Source of the DNA: Nitrospira sp. | GTDB lineage: Bacteria > Nitrospirota > Nitrospiria > Nitrospirales > Nitrospiraceae | DNA length: 48,530 nt | Assembly: GCA_005116945.1 (NCBI GenBank) | Contig: SWDH01000045.1 | Span: 207,615-256,144, forward strand | Direction of reading: 5' to 3' | In this document: one piece after another, positions 17,185 through 25,760 of the stretch | How positions within the stretch are numbered: the first letter of the stretch is position 1 | How the letters are laid out: each line of letters starts with the position of its first letter | Notes under the pieces: model-generated | The model's database searches: none | Seen by the model: the letters and a program-made list of their open reading frames with translations, nothing else | Told to the model about the DNA's origin: nothing | Made by a program: the position numbers and the translations under genes

Positions 17185-17892
17185 ATGTTGGTTGGTCGAT
17201 CATCACTGATAGGGATGCACAACTTGATCCTCATCTTCCTGAAGTCCGAATCGTTTGCGCAGTTGTTGAAGAAGGCACTGGAGTCGACCGGCTATCGTGG
17301 GACAGCGGTGACCACGGAGTCCTGTGCTTTCACAGAGGCGGAAGTGAACGTGCCATCCTTAATTATTCTTGACCATCGCTCCAGCTCCGTCGCCAAATTC
17401 AGACGGATGAAAATGCTGAATAGGGTTTCGATCGTCGCGGTGCAGGAGGGAGGTAAATCCGACTGTAACGAAGAATGTCTCGAAGAATATGATCAGGATG
17501 TAGATTTGGTCGTGTGCGGCCAGAGTGTTCGCGAGATTGTCGCGCGAGTGCGCGCCATCCTTCGACGCCGAGAGGCCGGCATCGAGTCGAGAAGCCAGTA
17601 TAGAGTGGGAAATTTATTGATGGACCTCACTTATCATGAAGTCCTGGTCAACGGCCATGCCGTCGATCTGACCCCAAAGGAATTCCAAATTCTGAAGCAA
17701 TTCCTCGAATCGCCTCGCCACGTATTCTCTCGCCAGGAGATGCTCAACCGGGTTTGGGGAGAAGGCTACGCGCTCGAAGAGCACGCGCTTGATGTGCATA
17801 TTCATTCGCTGCGACAGAAGATTGAGCAGAACCCCACCAGTCCGACATGTCTCCTGACCGTCAGAGGGGTGGGATACAAGCTGCGGGTCTAG
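17185..17892 (+). CDS. PhoB/OmpR-family regulator with degenerate receiver
   Basis: 235 residues. The C-terminal winged helix is normal (VDLTPKEFQILKQFLESPRHVFSRQEMLNRVWG, ending in TVRGVGYKLRV). The receiver keeps Asp 63 (LIILDH) but lacks the acidic pair at its start (LILIFLKSES), the switch Thr/Ser and the conserved Lys (VVCGQSV stands where TKP is expected). It therefore probably does not respond to ordinary phosphorylation. It could start at ATG 17185 or 17215. PHO-box-like repeats stand just upstream, and its own DNA-binding domain is of the PhoB type. No histidine kinase is adjacent. Confidence 0.8.
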   Translation: MLVGRSSLIGMHNLILIFLKSESFAQLLKKALESTGYRGTAVTTESCAFTEAEVNVPSLIILDHRSSSVAKFRRMKMLNRVSIVAVQEGGKSDCNEECLEEYDQDVDLVVCGQSVREIVARVRAILRRREAGIESRSQYRVGNLLMDLTYHEVLVNGHAVDLTPKEFQILKQFLESPRHVFSRQEMLNRVWGEGYALEEHALDVHIHSLRQKIEQNPTSPTCLLTVRGVGYKLRV

Positions 17893-18032
17893 CCCAGACT
17901 ATTCATGAGCGCAACCGCTGCTCTTGAGTGTGAAGCGTCGTTTGTGAAGCCATTCCAGAATCTGTTGACCTGTTGAATGTTCGGAATTCATCAAGTCGGG
18001 TCGGCCAAATCAGAAAAACAGGCAGCAGAGGA

Positions 18033-18069
18033 CCCCGTCTTTCCCGCATCTGGTGCGAGTGCGACGGGG
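18033..18069. terminator. Bidirectional hairpin between convergent genes
   Basis: CCCCGTC..GACGGGG arms enclose an inner CGCA..TGCG stem. It lies between the regulator (plus) and the CBS gene (minus), with a T-run only inside the loop. Confidence 0.5.
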
Positions 18070-18100
18070 CGTGGAGAGAGTTGGTAGGGAAAGTTCGCGG

Positions 18101-18487
18101 CTAGAATTCGTCGATGGCGACAGGACGAAGCAGATCGCGGACGGAGAGGGTGCCTACTACCGTTCCACCATTGGTGACGACGCCTAAGTGGTGGGTCTGG
18201 TGTCTATTCATGAGGTCCGCCGCTTCGGTGAGCGGGCGGCGCTCTTCGATCCCAATGATTGGGCAGCTCATGATGTCTTCGACGGGGATAAAGTAGGACG
18301 CCTTGTCGGATCCCACAAATTTCCTTACGACATCCGATTCCGTGACGATGCCGATGATCTGGTGATCGTGAGACACCAACACGCTTCCCACATTGCAGGC
18401 TTTCATCAACTTGGCGGCCTCGATGACCGAGGTGCCCGAATCTACCGTCACGAGGTCCCGCTTCATGAGTTGACTGACTGTAACCAT
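18101..18487 (-). CDS. Two-CBS-domain protein
   Basis: 128 residues. ATG 18487 is preferred because AGGAGGGG stands a few bases upstream; the longer frame from 18538 adds unconvincing residues. Two CBS modules fill the protein: MKRDLVTVDSGTSVIEAAKLM..GSVLVSHDHQIIGIVTESDVV and DIMSCPIIGIEERRPLTEAADLM..HHLGVVTNGGTVVGTLSVRDLL. Such tandem pairs bind adenosine nucleotides (AMP/ATP or related) and act as energy sensors. As a stand-alone protein it would regulate a partner. It lies in the polyphosphate neighbourhood, where an adenylate sensor would make sense (inference). Confidence 0.85.
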   Translation of the reverse strand: MVTVSQLMKRDLVTVDSGTSVIEAAKLMKACNVGSVLVSHDHQIIGIVTESDVVRKFVGSDKASYFIPVEDIMSCPIIGIEERRPLTEAADLMNRHQTHHLGVVTNGGTVVGTLSVRDLLRPVAIDEF

Positions 18488-18654
18488 GTGTTCCCCTCCT
18501 GTGATATTGGATATTATGTATTGGCGTAATTCTACCAAGCCGGTGTTGCGCTGACGTTAGCACCCTGTTACTGCTGCGTAAATTTCACCGTTGCGAAGCT
18601 GGATGCCGATCTGCGCTAGGCCGTCCTCAGTTCGTTGTGAGAATACCTTGCCTG

Positions 18655-18840
18655 TCATCCAACACGTTGTTGGAGGGCGATGTTGTCGTACAAGCTTGTT
18701 TGTGGTGTGCTGGAGTCTTTGTCATGCAAGGCGCGATATTTCATGATGGCCGCTTGTACCACGAGCTGTAGGAATTCCTGTTCAGTCTTCGCATCAGGCA
18801 CATGGAATTCGATAAACGGATCACTCGGCAAGGAGTTCAT
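18655..18840 (-). CDS. Small hypothetical protein, 61 aa
   Basis: ATG 18840 has CTGGAGG seven bases upstream, a strong ribosome site. The product is acidic and helical (DAKTEQEFLQLVVQAAIMKYRAL) with no membrane segment. Not recognised. It reads away from the PHO-box-like site at 18989-19015 and could be controlled by it. Confidence 0.55.
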   Translation of the reverse strand: MNSLPSDPFIEFHVPDAKTEQEFLQLVVQAAIMKYRALHDKDSSTPQTSLYDNIALQQRVG

Positions 18841-19212
18841 GAAGACCTCCAGATTATAGTCGGGGTAAGGGGAGGTTGTAGAATATAAGAAGGGACGTTC
18901 GGCTCAATTAAGACCAGATAAAATCTTTGTTAATTCGCGCGCTGGTTCGCAGGATTCATCACGCGAATTCATCCCACCCACTCATAATGTTACAGGTTTG
19001 TAACCAACCCGCAACAGCGTCGTGATCTGAGTCTGAGTAGAATCCCACATATTTTGATCGGCACACTGATCGGAATCTTGATGATGGCCGCCGCCTCGAT
19101 GCGAGTGGAGAAAACCAGCCTGCCCAGTCATTGGAATGTGGCTGTGCTCGAAAGGTGATGTGGGTTCTTTGAGTTCACGGTGTCTCCTAAGCATTAAAGG
19201 GGGAGGGTCATC
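18841..19212. other. Intergenic region with divergent promoters
   Basis: Separates the 61-aa gene (minus) from the ppk1 side (plus). Apart from the PHO-box-like site at 18989-19015 I see no gene; the minus-strand frame 18982-19194 is His-rich and has no ribosome site. Confidence 0.5.
18989..19015 (+). promoter_or_regulatory. PHO-box-like triple direct repeat
   Basis: GTTAC at 18989, GTAAC at 19000 and GCAAC at 19011 are exactly 11 bp apart. It stands between two divergent transcription units, one leading to the 45-aa peptide and ppk1. Same period and core as 17121-17147. Confidence 0.6.
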
Positions 19213-19350
19213 ATGATCACAGGACTGCGCAGCATGTTTTTTCTCATGGTGTCTTTCTTCTTCTTCTTGATCATCATCAGTGTGCTGGGGCTCAGTACCA
19301 TCATGAAACCTGGCCGATGGAGTGAGCGACTAAGGCAGGCAGAAGAGTAA
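19213..19350 (+). CDS. 45-aa single-pass membrane peptide upstream of ppk1
   Basis: GGGGGAGGG precedes ATG 19213 by about six bases. The product begins MITGLRSMFFLMV, has one strong hydrophobic helix rich in Phe/Ile/Leu (residues about 7-30), then a short basic-acidic tail ending in RLRQAEE. It ends 50 bp before ppk1 on the same strand. Too short for homology; the ribosome site, the helix and the position support it being real. Confidence 0.55.
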   Translation: MITGLRSMFFLMVSFFFFLIIISVLGLSTIMKPGRWSERLRQAEE

Positions 19351-19400
19351 CTCCGGAATTAGAGACCTGTTTTAGGAGTCGCCATCGGTAGCGAATCTTC

Positions 19401-21539
19401 ATGGTCGATCATTCTGCAAAACATCAACATCCAACTGCCGAGCGATCGGAGGTTCTCGATGAATCGCACCACCTCCTAAATCGTGAGCTCAGCTGGCTGC
19501 AATTCAATCTGCGGGTCCTGGAAGAAGCCGAGGACAAGCGGCACCCCCTCTTGGAACGAGTGAAGTTTTTGGCAATCTTCGCCACGAATTTGGATGAATT
19601 TTTCATGATTCGCGTGTCCGGTCTCCATCGTCAGGTGGCTGGCGGGTTCGTCGGAACAACGCCCGATGGGATGACACCATCTGAGCAAATAGGGGCGATC
19701 AACCGAGAGTTGATCGCCCACTACGAACGATACGATCGGTGCTGGAAGCAGGACGTCTTGCTCCGGCTACGAGAGGCAGGCATTTCTGTTCTGCAGTATG
19801 TGGAGCTGGCGCAGAGGGAGAGAGAGGCGCTACGACAGTACTTTCAGCGCGAGATCTTTCCCGCGCTGACACCGCTCGCATTTGATCCGACCCATCCCTT
19901 TCCGCATATCTCGAGTCTGAGCTTTAATCTTGCCGTGATGGTGAAGGATCCCGAACGCGGCGACTGTTTCGCGCGCGTGAAAGTTCCGGATGTCTTCCCT
20001 CGACTGGTTCCTATCCGCTCCGATGAGGATGCCGCCCTCCAACAGATGGGGTTGGGCGGGGCGGGAAAAGTGCAACAATTTGTCTGGCTAGAGGAGGTCA
20101 TCGCAGATAACCTGGATAGTCTCTTTCCCGGTCTGGACGTGGTGGCATCATACCCATTCCGTGTGACGCGAGATGCCGATGTCGCCATCGAGGAAGATGA
20201 AGCATCCGATCTGATCGAGGCGGTGGAGGAGCAGCTCGATCAGCGGCATTTCACGTCAGCCGTTCGATTGGAGCTGGATGCGGCGACACCGGGTCACATT
20301 CGCGAGATTCTGACACGAAATCTTCAGCTACCTCTATATCTCGTCTACGCAGGTCACGGTCCGATCGGCATGGCTGGGATTCGCGAACTGTATGTTCTCG
20401 AGCGTCCTGATCTGAAGGATCCGCCATTTTTTCAGGCCGTCCCGTCCTGCTTGAGCAAACCGGGCAGCCTCTTGGCTGCGATCCGTCAACAAGATGTGCT
20501 GTTGTATCATCCCTACGACAGCTTCATGCCGGTCGTGGAGTTTCTACGGGAAGCCGCACACGATCCAGACGTCCTTGCCATTAAACAGACCCTCTATCGC
20601 GTCAATCCGAAATCCCTCATTGTCGATGCGCTGATGGAAGCCCGCGTCAACGGCAAGCAAGTTGCGGTGCTGGTTGAGCTCAAGGCTCGATTCGATGAAG
20701 AGAACAACATTGAATGGGCCCGGAAACTTGAAGATGAAGGCGTGCATGTTGTGTATGGTGTGCAAGGACTCAAGACGCACGCGAAGGTCTGTCTCATCGT
20801 CCGGCGCGAACCGGAGGGAATTCGCCGCTATGTCCATCTCGGCACCGGAAACTATAACGTTGTCACTAGTCGTATCTATACCGATTTGAGCTATTTCACA
20901 TGCGATCCCGTCATGAGCCGCGATGTGTCCGATCTATTCAACTCACTGACCGGGTACTCCCGCAAGAACTCCTACTCCAAGCTCCTCGTGGCACCGACGA
21001 CGCTCAGGCAACAATTGCTTGATCGGATCGAGCGCGAGACGTGCCGCCACCGCGAGCACGATGATGGATATATCGCCTTCAAGATGAACTCGTTGGTCGA
21101 CACGCGGTGTATCCAGGCCCTATACCGAGCGGCGCAAGCCGGAGTCAGGATTGATCTTCAGGTACGAGGTATTTGTTGTCTGCGGCCGGGTGTTCCGGGG
21201 CTCAGCGAGACCATCACCGTCACCTCGGTGGTTGGGCGTTTTCTGGAACACGCGCGGATCTACTACTTTCGTCATGGTGGACAGAACGAGGTGTTGATTG
21301 GGAGCGCTGATCTGATGCCGCGCAACCTGGATCACAGGGTGGAAGTGATTTTCCCTGTGGAAGATCCTCACTGGCGCAAGGTCATCGTCAATGACATTCT
21401 CGGGGTCGGGCTGCGGGACAATGTGCAAGTCAGACGGTTACTCGCTGACGGGACGTATGAGCGCATGCATCCGGGAGATGGTGGCACAGCTGTGAATTCT
21501 CAGGATTGGTTTTTGAATCACTGGAAATCTCGAGCGTAA
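19401..21539 (+). CDS. ppk1: Polyphosphate kinase 1
   Basis: 712 residues, the normal length for PPK1. It reversibly transfers the ATP gamma-phosphate to the end of a polyphosphate chain. Domains in order: N-terminal LLNRELSWLQFNLRVLEEA, the head domain, C1 with the phosphohistidine His 460 (LKTHAKVCLIVRRE) and C2 with the second conserved His 617 (GRFLEHARIYYF) followed by SADLMPRNLDHRVEV. All key elements are present. Downstream lie a CorA-like protein and phoU, upstream a membrane peptide and a PHO-box-like site, so expression under phosphate control is likely. The start ATG 19401 has no strong ribosome site, which may mean coupling to upstream translation. Confidence 0.95.
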   Translation: MVDHSAKHQHPTAERSEVLDESHHLLNRELSWLQFNLRVLEEAEDKRHPLLERVKFLAIFATNLDEFFMIRVSGLHRQVAGGFVGTTPDGMTPSEQIGAINRELIAHYERYDRCWKQDVLLRLREAGISVLQYVELAQREREALRQYFQREIFPALTPLAFDPTHPFPHISSLSFNLAVMVKDPERGDCFARVKVPDVFPRLVPIRSDEDAALQQMGLGGAGKVQQFVWLEEVIADNLDSLFPGLDVVASYPFRVTRDADVAIEEDEASDLIEAVEEQLDQRHFTSAVRLELDAATPGHIREILTRNLQLPLYLVYAGHGPIGMAGIRELYVLERPDLKDPPFFQAVPSCLSKPGSLLAAIRQQDVLLYHPYDSFMPVVEFLREAAHDPDVLAIKQTLYRVNPKSLIVDALMEARVNGKQVAVLVELKARFDEENNIEWARKLEDEGVHVVYGVQGLKTHAKVCLIVRREPEGIRRYVHLGTGNYNVVTSRIYTDLSYFTCDPVMSRDVSDLFNSLTGYSRKNSYSKLLVAPTTLRQQLLDRIERETCRHREHDDGYIAFKMNSLVDTRCIQALYRAAQAGVRIDLQVRGICCLRPGVPGLSETITVTSVVGRFLEHARIYYFRHGGQNEVLIGSADLMPRNLDHRVEVIFPVEDPHWRKVIVNDILGVGLRDNVQVRRLLADGTYERMHPGDGGTAVNSQDWFLNHWKSRA

Positions 21540-21582
21540 GGGGGGATCTTTCCATATGACACCTTCTGGCATGTTGTAGAGA

Positions 21583-21600
21583 CGATAATACTTGTTATCG
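21583..21600. terminator. Short inverted repeat after ppk1
   Basis: CGATAA and TTATCG flank a 6-base loop 44 bp after the ppk1 stop. No T-run follows; weak support as a terminator or processing site. Confidence 0.3.
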
Positions 21601-21685
21601 ATGAAGAGGGCTTCGGTGGCGGTTTGTCACGAGGTCATCACGACTTTCAGGATTGTGCCCAACCATTATATTTCCAAGCTGTTTG

Positions 21686-23380
21686 ATGAACAATAGCGAC
21701 CATTTACAACCTAGCGCAGTGCGCATGCAGGACCCTATTTCTCCCGATCCTGGCCAAGTCGTGAGGCATTTCAGGCAGATTGTGCTCTGGCCTCTGCAGC
21801 TCATGCCGATCCTGGATGATATGCCGATCCAGAAGCATTGCGACTATATTCAGACACAGGGCTTCAATAGCCTTTGGCGAGAGGTGGAGGACGAGTTTAC
21901 CGGCGATCCGGCCTTGTTTCAGGAACGTCACTACAGCGAATTCATCACATTTCTCCCCTCCGTCCAGCGATTTCTCTATGGCGAAGGCACAGGCCGCGGG
22001 ACCGGCGTCAATCAGGAGTCGCCCATTCGCGTGTTCCGCCGCAGCGATATTGCCAAAGTGCGGATGACCTACCCCAATCCCAAAGCTGACCCGATCACAT
22101 TCGAAGTAGCGCATGTGGATTTATATTTTTTCTACGACATCGACATCGTCATCCTTGCCATGGAGATCTTTGCCGATGATCTCCCCCTGACCTGGGTAGA
22201 GGACACCATGCTTCGTTTTGCCAGAGGATATCCCACGTATTGGGAGTCTGAAGGGCACGGTGGCCACTGTCTGAAAAAGGCGGAATGGCTTACCCAGGAT
22301 GGCACGGTGCTGGCCGTGTCCGACTATGAGAACAAGGAGAAATACTTGTCCTTTGCGTGCCAGTACCGAGCGCCGTGCATTGCCTCTCACTGGGAATTTC
22401 TGTTCGAACCGCTGGTGCTCCACCATTCAGGCAAGCCCGGCCTCATCCGTTATCGGCAGATCGAGTCTCACCTGCTGCCGTTGATGGCCTATCTGACGAT
22501 GGACAACCCCGCCGCGCTGACCCGCGGGGATTTCATACGGCTCGGGCTCGCCGCCGCGCCGGAGCCGTTGGACTCTCTGCCCTATTCCGAACAGCACCTG
22601 TGCGATTTCGAAGATCGCTATGTCTATGACCGCTACTGGGACGAAAAGGACTGCGAGCGTCCCGGGACCCGCTTCATCTGCAGCGGACGCGTGTTCACGG
22701 AGGTGAGCGACCGCAGCGAGCGGTTTTTAGTCGCCCGGAAGACAGGTCTCGAACAGTTCCGACACGAGTATTTCATGCTCTTTCTGATCTCCCACTTTCA
22801 TAAGGCGGCCATGCTCATGTTGTCCGACCGCCTCGTCGATGCGCTGAACCGACTGGAACCAGGCAATCTGGAATCAGTCAGGCATTTCCGGCGCGTGATC
22901 CGACAGATCCTCGGTGTGTTCCTACGTTTCACCCATCGGTACTGGTTTCATGATGTCTCAGACCATACGCAAGTGAAAGAACTGTTTCGCATGACGAATC
23001 GGCATCTTGAAACGGCTCAATTGTATGCCGAGGTCCGGGAAGCCATTGAGGATATGAGTCAGTATCTCGACAGTGACTTGCTCCGCCGGCAGGGAGAGAC
23101 GATGGTGCGCCTCACCGTCGTCACCACGGTCGGGTTGATCGGCATGGCCGCGACAGGCTTTCTTGGCATGAATGTGATTGCCGAGGCCGATAGTCCGTTC
23201 GTGAGAAAGCTCTTCCTTTTTCTGCTCGTCCTGACCCTCGCGATAGCCGTAACCATCTACACGGTGTTGAAATCCCGTCGTCTGTCGGAATTCCTCGAGA
23301 AGGTATCCGACGAACGCGCCCTGGCGAGAGACAAGTTTGCAGCATTCCTTGACGTGTGGAGAACCAAACACGATAGGTAA
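21686..23380 (+). CDS. CorA-like membrane protein with long N-terminal domain
   Basis: 564 residues from ATG 21686; other starts (21653, 21725) are possible because no clear ribosome site is seen. A cytosolic domain of about 450 residues, unusually rich in aromatic residues, precedes a coiled region (EVREAIEDMSQYLDSDLL). Two membrane helices follow, with GFLGMNV at residues 491-497. GMN at the end of the first helix is the pore-mouth signature of CorA Mg2+ channels. The N-terminal part does not look like standard CorA. It lies between ppk1 and phoU, so Mg2+ or another polyphosphate counter-ion is the natural cargo (inference). Confidence 0.7.
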   Translation: MNNSDHLQPSAVRMQDPISPDPGQVVRHFRQIVLWPLQLMPILDDMPIQKHCDYIQTQGFNSLWREVEDEFTGDPALFQERHYSEFITFLPSVQRFLYGEGTGRGTGVNQESPIRVFRRSDIAKVRMTYPNPKADPITFEVAHVDLYFFYDIDIVILAMEIFADDLPLTWVEDTMLRFARGYPTYWESEGHGGHCLKKAEWLTQDGTVLAVSDYENKEKYLSFACQYRAPCIASHWEFLFEPLVLHHSGKPGLIRYRQIESHLLPLMAYLTMDNPAALTRGDFIRLGLAAAPEPLDSLPYSEQHLCDFEDRYVYDRYWDEKDCERPGTRFICSGRVFTEVSDRSERFLVARKTGLEQFRHEYFMLFLISHFHKAAMLMLSDRLVDALNRLEPGNLESVRHFRRVIRQILGVFLRFTHRYWFHDVSDHTQVKELFRMTNRHLETAQLYAEVREAIEDMSQYLDSDLLRRQGETMVRLTVVTTVGLIGMAATGFLGMNVIAEADSPFVRKLFLFLLVLTLAIAVTIYTVLKSRRLSEFLEKVSDERALARDKFAAFLDVWRTKHDR

Positions 23381-23416
23381 CCGGCCAATTTAGGTTACGT
23401 GTACCCGGAGGCAGCG

Positions 23417-24073
23417 ATGGAACGATATTTCGATGTCGAGCTGAATGAAATCAAAAAGAAAGTCTTGCTGATGGGGGGCTCGGTCGAATCGCAATTACAG
23501 GACGTCTTGCAAGCGTTAACCGAGCGCAATGTGGACCTGGCGATTCGAGTTGTTGAAAACGACATGCTGATCAACATGCTGGATCTCGAAATCGACGAGG
23601 CGTGTCTTCGCCTCCTGGCCCTCCACCATCCGACAGCCGGCGATCTCCGATTTATTACGACGGCCATGAAGATCTCCACGGAACTCGAACGAATGAGCGA
23701 TCTGGCAGAAAATATCGCCGAACGGGCGATCGAGTTGAACGAAGAACCTCAGCTCAAGCCCTATATCGATATTCCGAGAATGGCTAGGTGGACGAGCAGG
23801 ATGGTCAAAGAGTGCCTGGATGCCTTCGTGAATCGCGATGCCGAATTGGCGCGAAAAGTGTGTCGGGACGACGGTTTTGTCGATGACCTCACGGGGCAAC
23901 TTTTCAGAGAACTCGTCTCGTTCATGCTGGAAGACTCACGGGCCATCACGCGGGCGACCCGCCTCACGTTCATCGGCAAGTATTACGAGCGGATTGCCGA
24001 CCATGCGACGAACATCGCTGAACTCGTCGTCTACATGGTGGAAGGCAAGATTATCCGGCACGTGACGGTATAG
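23417..24073 (+). CDS. phoU: PhoU-family phosphate regulator
   Basis: 218 residues starting at ATG 23417 (GGAGG five bases upstream). Two three-helix PhoU repeats are visible, with the metal-contacting pattern LEIDEACLRLLALHHPTAGDLRF and the second EDSRAITRATRLTFIGKYYERIADHATNIAELVVY. PhoU restrains the Pho response and phosphate uptake, usually through a PhoR kinase and the Pst transporter. Neither is in the window. Here it stands with ppk1 and a PhoX phosphatase, which matches its known link to polyphosphate accumulation. An inverted GTAACC..GGTTAC pair lies between the CorA-like stop and this start. Confidence 0.9.
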   Translation: MERYFDVELNEIKKKVLLMGGSVESQLQDVLQALTERNVDLAIRVVENDMLINMLDLEIDEACLRLLALHHPTAGDLRFITTAMKISTELERMSDLAENIAERAIELNEEPQLKPYIDIPRMARWTSRMVKECLDAFVNRDAELARKVCRDDGFVDDLTGQLFRELVSFMLEDSRAITRATRLTFIGKYYERIADHATNIAELVVYMVEGKIIRHVTV

Positions 24074-24111
24074 GGAAGAGAGACGAGCCTGTACTTTTCC
24101 CGGAAACTTCT

Positions 24112-24129
24112 ACGGCAACTGCCTGCCGT
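24112..24129. terminator. Short hairpin between convergent phoU and RMD1-like genes
   Basis: ACGGCA and TGCCGT flank a 6-base loop. Modest stem, no T-run. Confidence 0.35.
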
Positions 24130-24242
24130 GCTGCCTGCACGCAGATTGGAGAAGGCGCATCCGGCAGTCCTGCGTTTCACTGTTCACCAGCCTACATAGG
24201 AAGCCGCGGCTGTCAAGCTGTGGTCACCAGGTCTTATCTTCC

Positions 24243-25358
24243 TCAGTGCCCTCCCATCGGAAAGAAGGAGACCGCAATCGAGACGGTGATCAGGACGATG
24301 ATGATCCATTCAAGCACTTCCATGCGGCGGGTGGTCGTGCGGTCCGACATCTTGCTGTAGATGCTTTCCAACGTTTCCAGCTTGCGCAAAATGCTCGCAT
24401 CCCAGGCTTCTAAGTGGAAGCGTTGGGACGCGAGGCGATAGACGCGTGCGAGGTATTGGTCTCCTAAGAGCTTCAAGGTGTTCGTCACTCGCTCAAAGAG
24501 GAGTGCGCCGTCAACTTGGAGCTGCGCGATATGCGTGGTGTCCTTGTCGTGCGAACCGGGGAGTGGCAGTAGGCGCGGCTTTCGAGCGAGCGCGGCGTAC
24601 CCCTCGTCCAATGCCGTGTCGAGCTGTTCGTCGAGCATCCGCATCTCCAAGAGTTCTACATTGGCAAATTCCAGCACTGCCCGCACATCGTCCATCTCTT
24701 TTCCGAAGATCACAGCCGAATGCCAGTCAATGAGTGCGGCGTCCCCGACTCCATACGAAATGCGACAGGACGTGGCATCTTGAATTTCTTGGTCTGCGAG
24801 CGGCGTCCGTTCGCCGCGCAGCACCTGCGCCAGTTCCGTCTCCCGGCTTGTCCAGGGCGGAAGCGACTCCACTGGCGAGTAAGATTCGATTGAAAAAATG
24901 ATGTAATCCTCTACCTCTTTGGCGATCTTTGGCCGTTCGATCGCCGGATGAATTGCCTGAACCAGCTGCTCGACCCGCTTGCGTGATTCCGTGAGTAAGG
25001 GGTCGTTTTCGTAGAGTGACTCGCTGAGTTCGAGCAGACCCTCGAAGGGACCGTCCAGCGTAAATCGGTAGGTAATGGTGACGGCACCGAAATCATACAC
25101 CATGACTTCGACCGTGGGGCTGGATCGATACTGGCCGACCTCGAGGCTTCCTCCTTCTTGCATGAGGCGGAGCGGCGCTGGCCGGTATTCGAAATATTGC
25201 GGCGCTTTCGTCTTATGCCGGAGGCGGCTACGCTCTCTGTCAGCTGTAATCAGGCAATTGACGTCCTCCATGTCGATCGCCCACCCGATATCGTAGGCAA
25301 ACACGGCATAACAGGTGCCTGTATTGATCGTCAGTGAAGTCAAAGAAGACGCGCACAT
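24243..25358 (-). CDS. RMD1/DUF155-family protein
   Basis: 371 residues. It matches the RMD1/YagE (DUF155) family: an N-terminal mixed domain (VMVYDFGAVTITYRF), a central helical part with DWHSAVIFGKEMDDVRAVLEFANVELLEMRMLD, and the C-terminal KLETLESIYSKMSDRTTTRRMEVLEWIIIVLI, a coiled coil leading into one membrane helix. Eukaryotic members sit in the mitochondrial inner membrane; the bacterial role is unknown. It is tail-to-tail with phoU. The coiled coil plus terminal helix resembles the layout of CorA and could interact with the CorA-like protein upstream (speculative). Confidence 0.8.
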   Translation of the reverse strand: MCASSLTSLTINTGTCYAVFAYDIGWAIDMEDVNCLITADRERSRLRHKTKAPQYFEYRPAPLRLMQEGGSLEVGQYRSSPTVEVMVYDFGAVTITYRFTLDGPFEGLLELSESLYENDPLLTESRKRVEQLVQAIHPAIERPKIAKEVEDYIIFSIESYSPVESLPPWTSRETELAQVLRGERTPLADQEIQDATSCRISYGVGDAALIDWHSAVIFGKEMDDVRAVLEFANVELLEMRMLDEQLDTALDEGYAALARKPRLLPLPGSHDKDTTHIAQLQVDGALLFERVTNTLKLLGDQYLARVYRLASQRFHLEAWDASILRKLETLESIYSKMSDRTTTRRMEVLEWIIIVLITVSIAVSFFPMGGH

Positions 25359-25760
25359 TCAAGTCCTTGCCTTCAGTGAAGCGTTACTTAACACCGGTGC
25401 TGGAGGAGAGTGTCAAGGACCGCGCATGTCATGGCCACACCGACACCCATTCACCCCTGATGATCGAAGGTCGAAACACGATAGGTGCAGCACCATTCTC
25501 TCCCAGGAGCACCATCTTTTAATACTGCTGTTACGAGTTTTTGAGCAAAAACAGATCTATTCGTAACAGACTTCTGCGACAGTGCTTCGCGTAAGGGGGC
25601 CGACAACGAGTCGGAAAGGAGAAGACTGCAGCTTCTTCGGACCGTTCCCGGGACGCGGCAACAAGAACAATCACTGGAGACATGAGAAACATTCGGTTCT
25701 TCTTCGTCTGCGAGCCGCCGTCCGCTGCACCGCGTGCATGTGACAAGGAGGAGAGCGCCG
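25359..25760. other. Intergenic region between divergent RMD1-like and PhoX sides
   Basis: No gene supported. It carries the nested inverted repeats at 25528-25569. Confidence 0.5.
25528..25569. promoter_or_regulatory. Nested inverted repeats CTGTTACGA..TCGTAACAG
   Basis: Nine-bp outer arms (25528-25536 and 25561-25569) enclose a second perfect hairpin GTTTTT-GAGC-AAAAAC. The outer arms contain the GTAAC core seen in the PHO-box-like sites, once per strand, facing each of the two divergent genes. Confidence 0.5.

Noticed and set aside
18982..19194. 70-residue His-rich minus-strand frame
   Set aside because: No ribosome site and it overlaps the PHO-box-like array; composition looks random.
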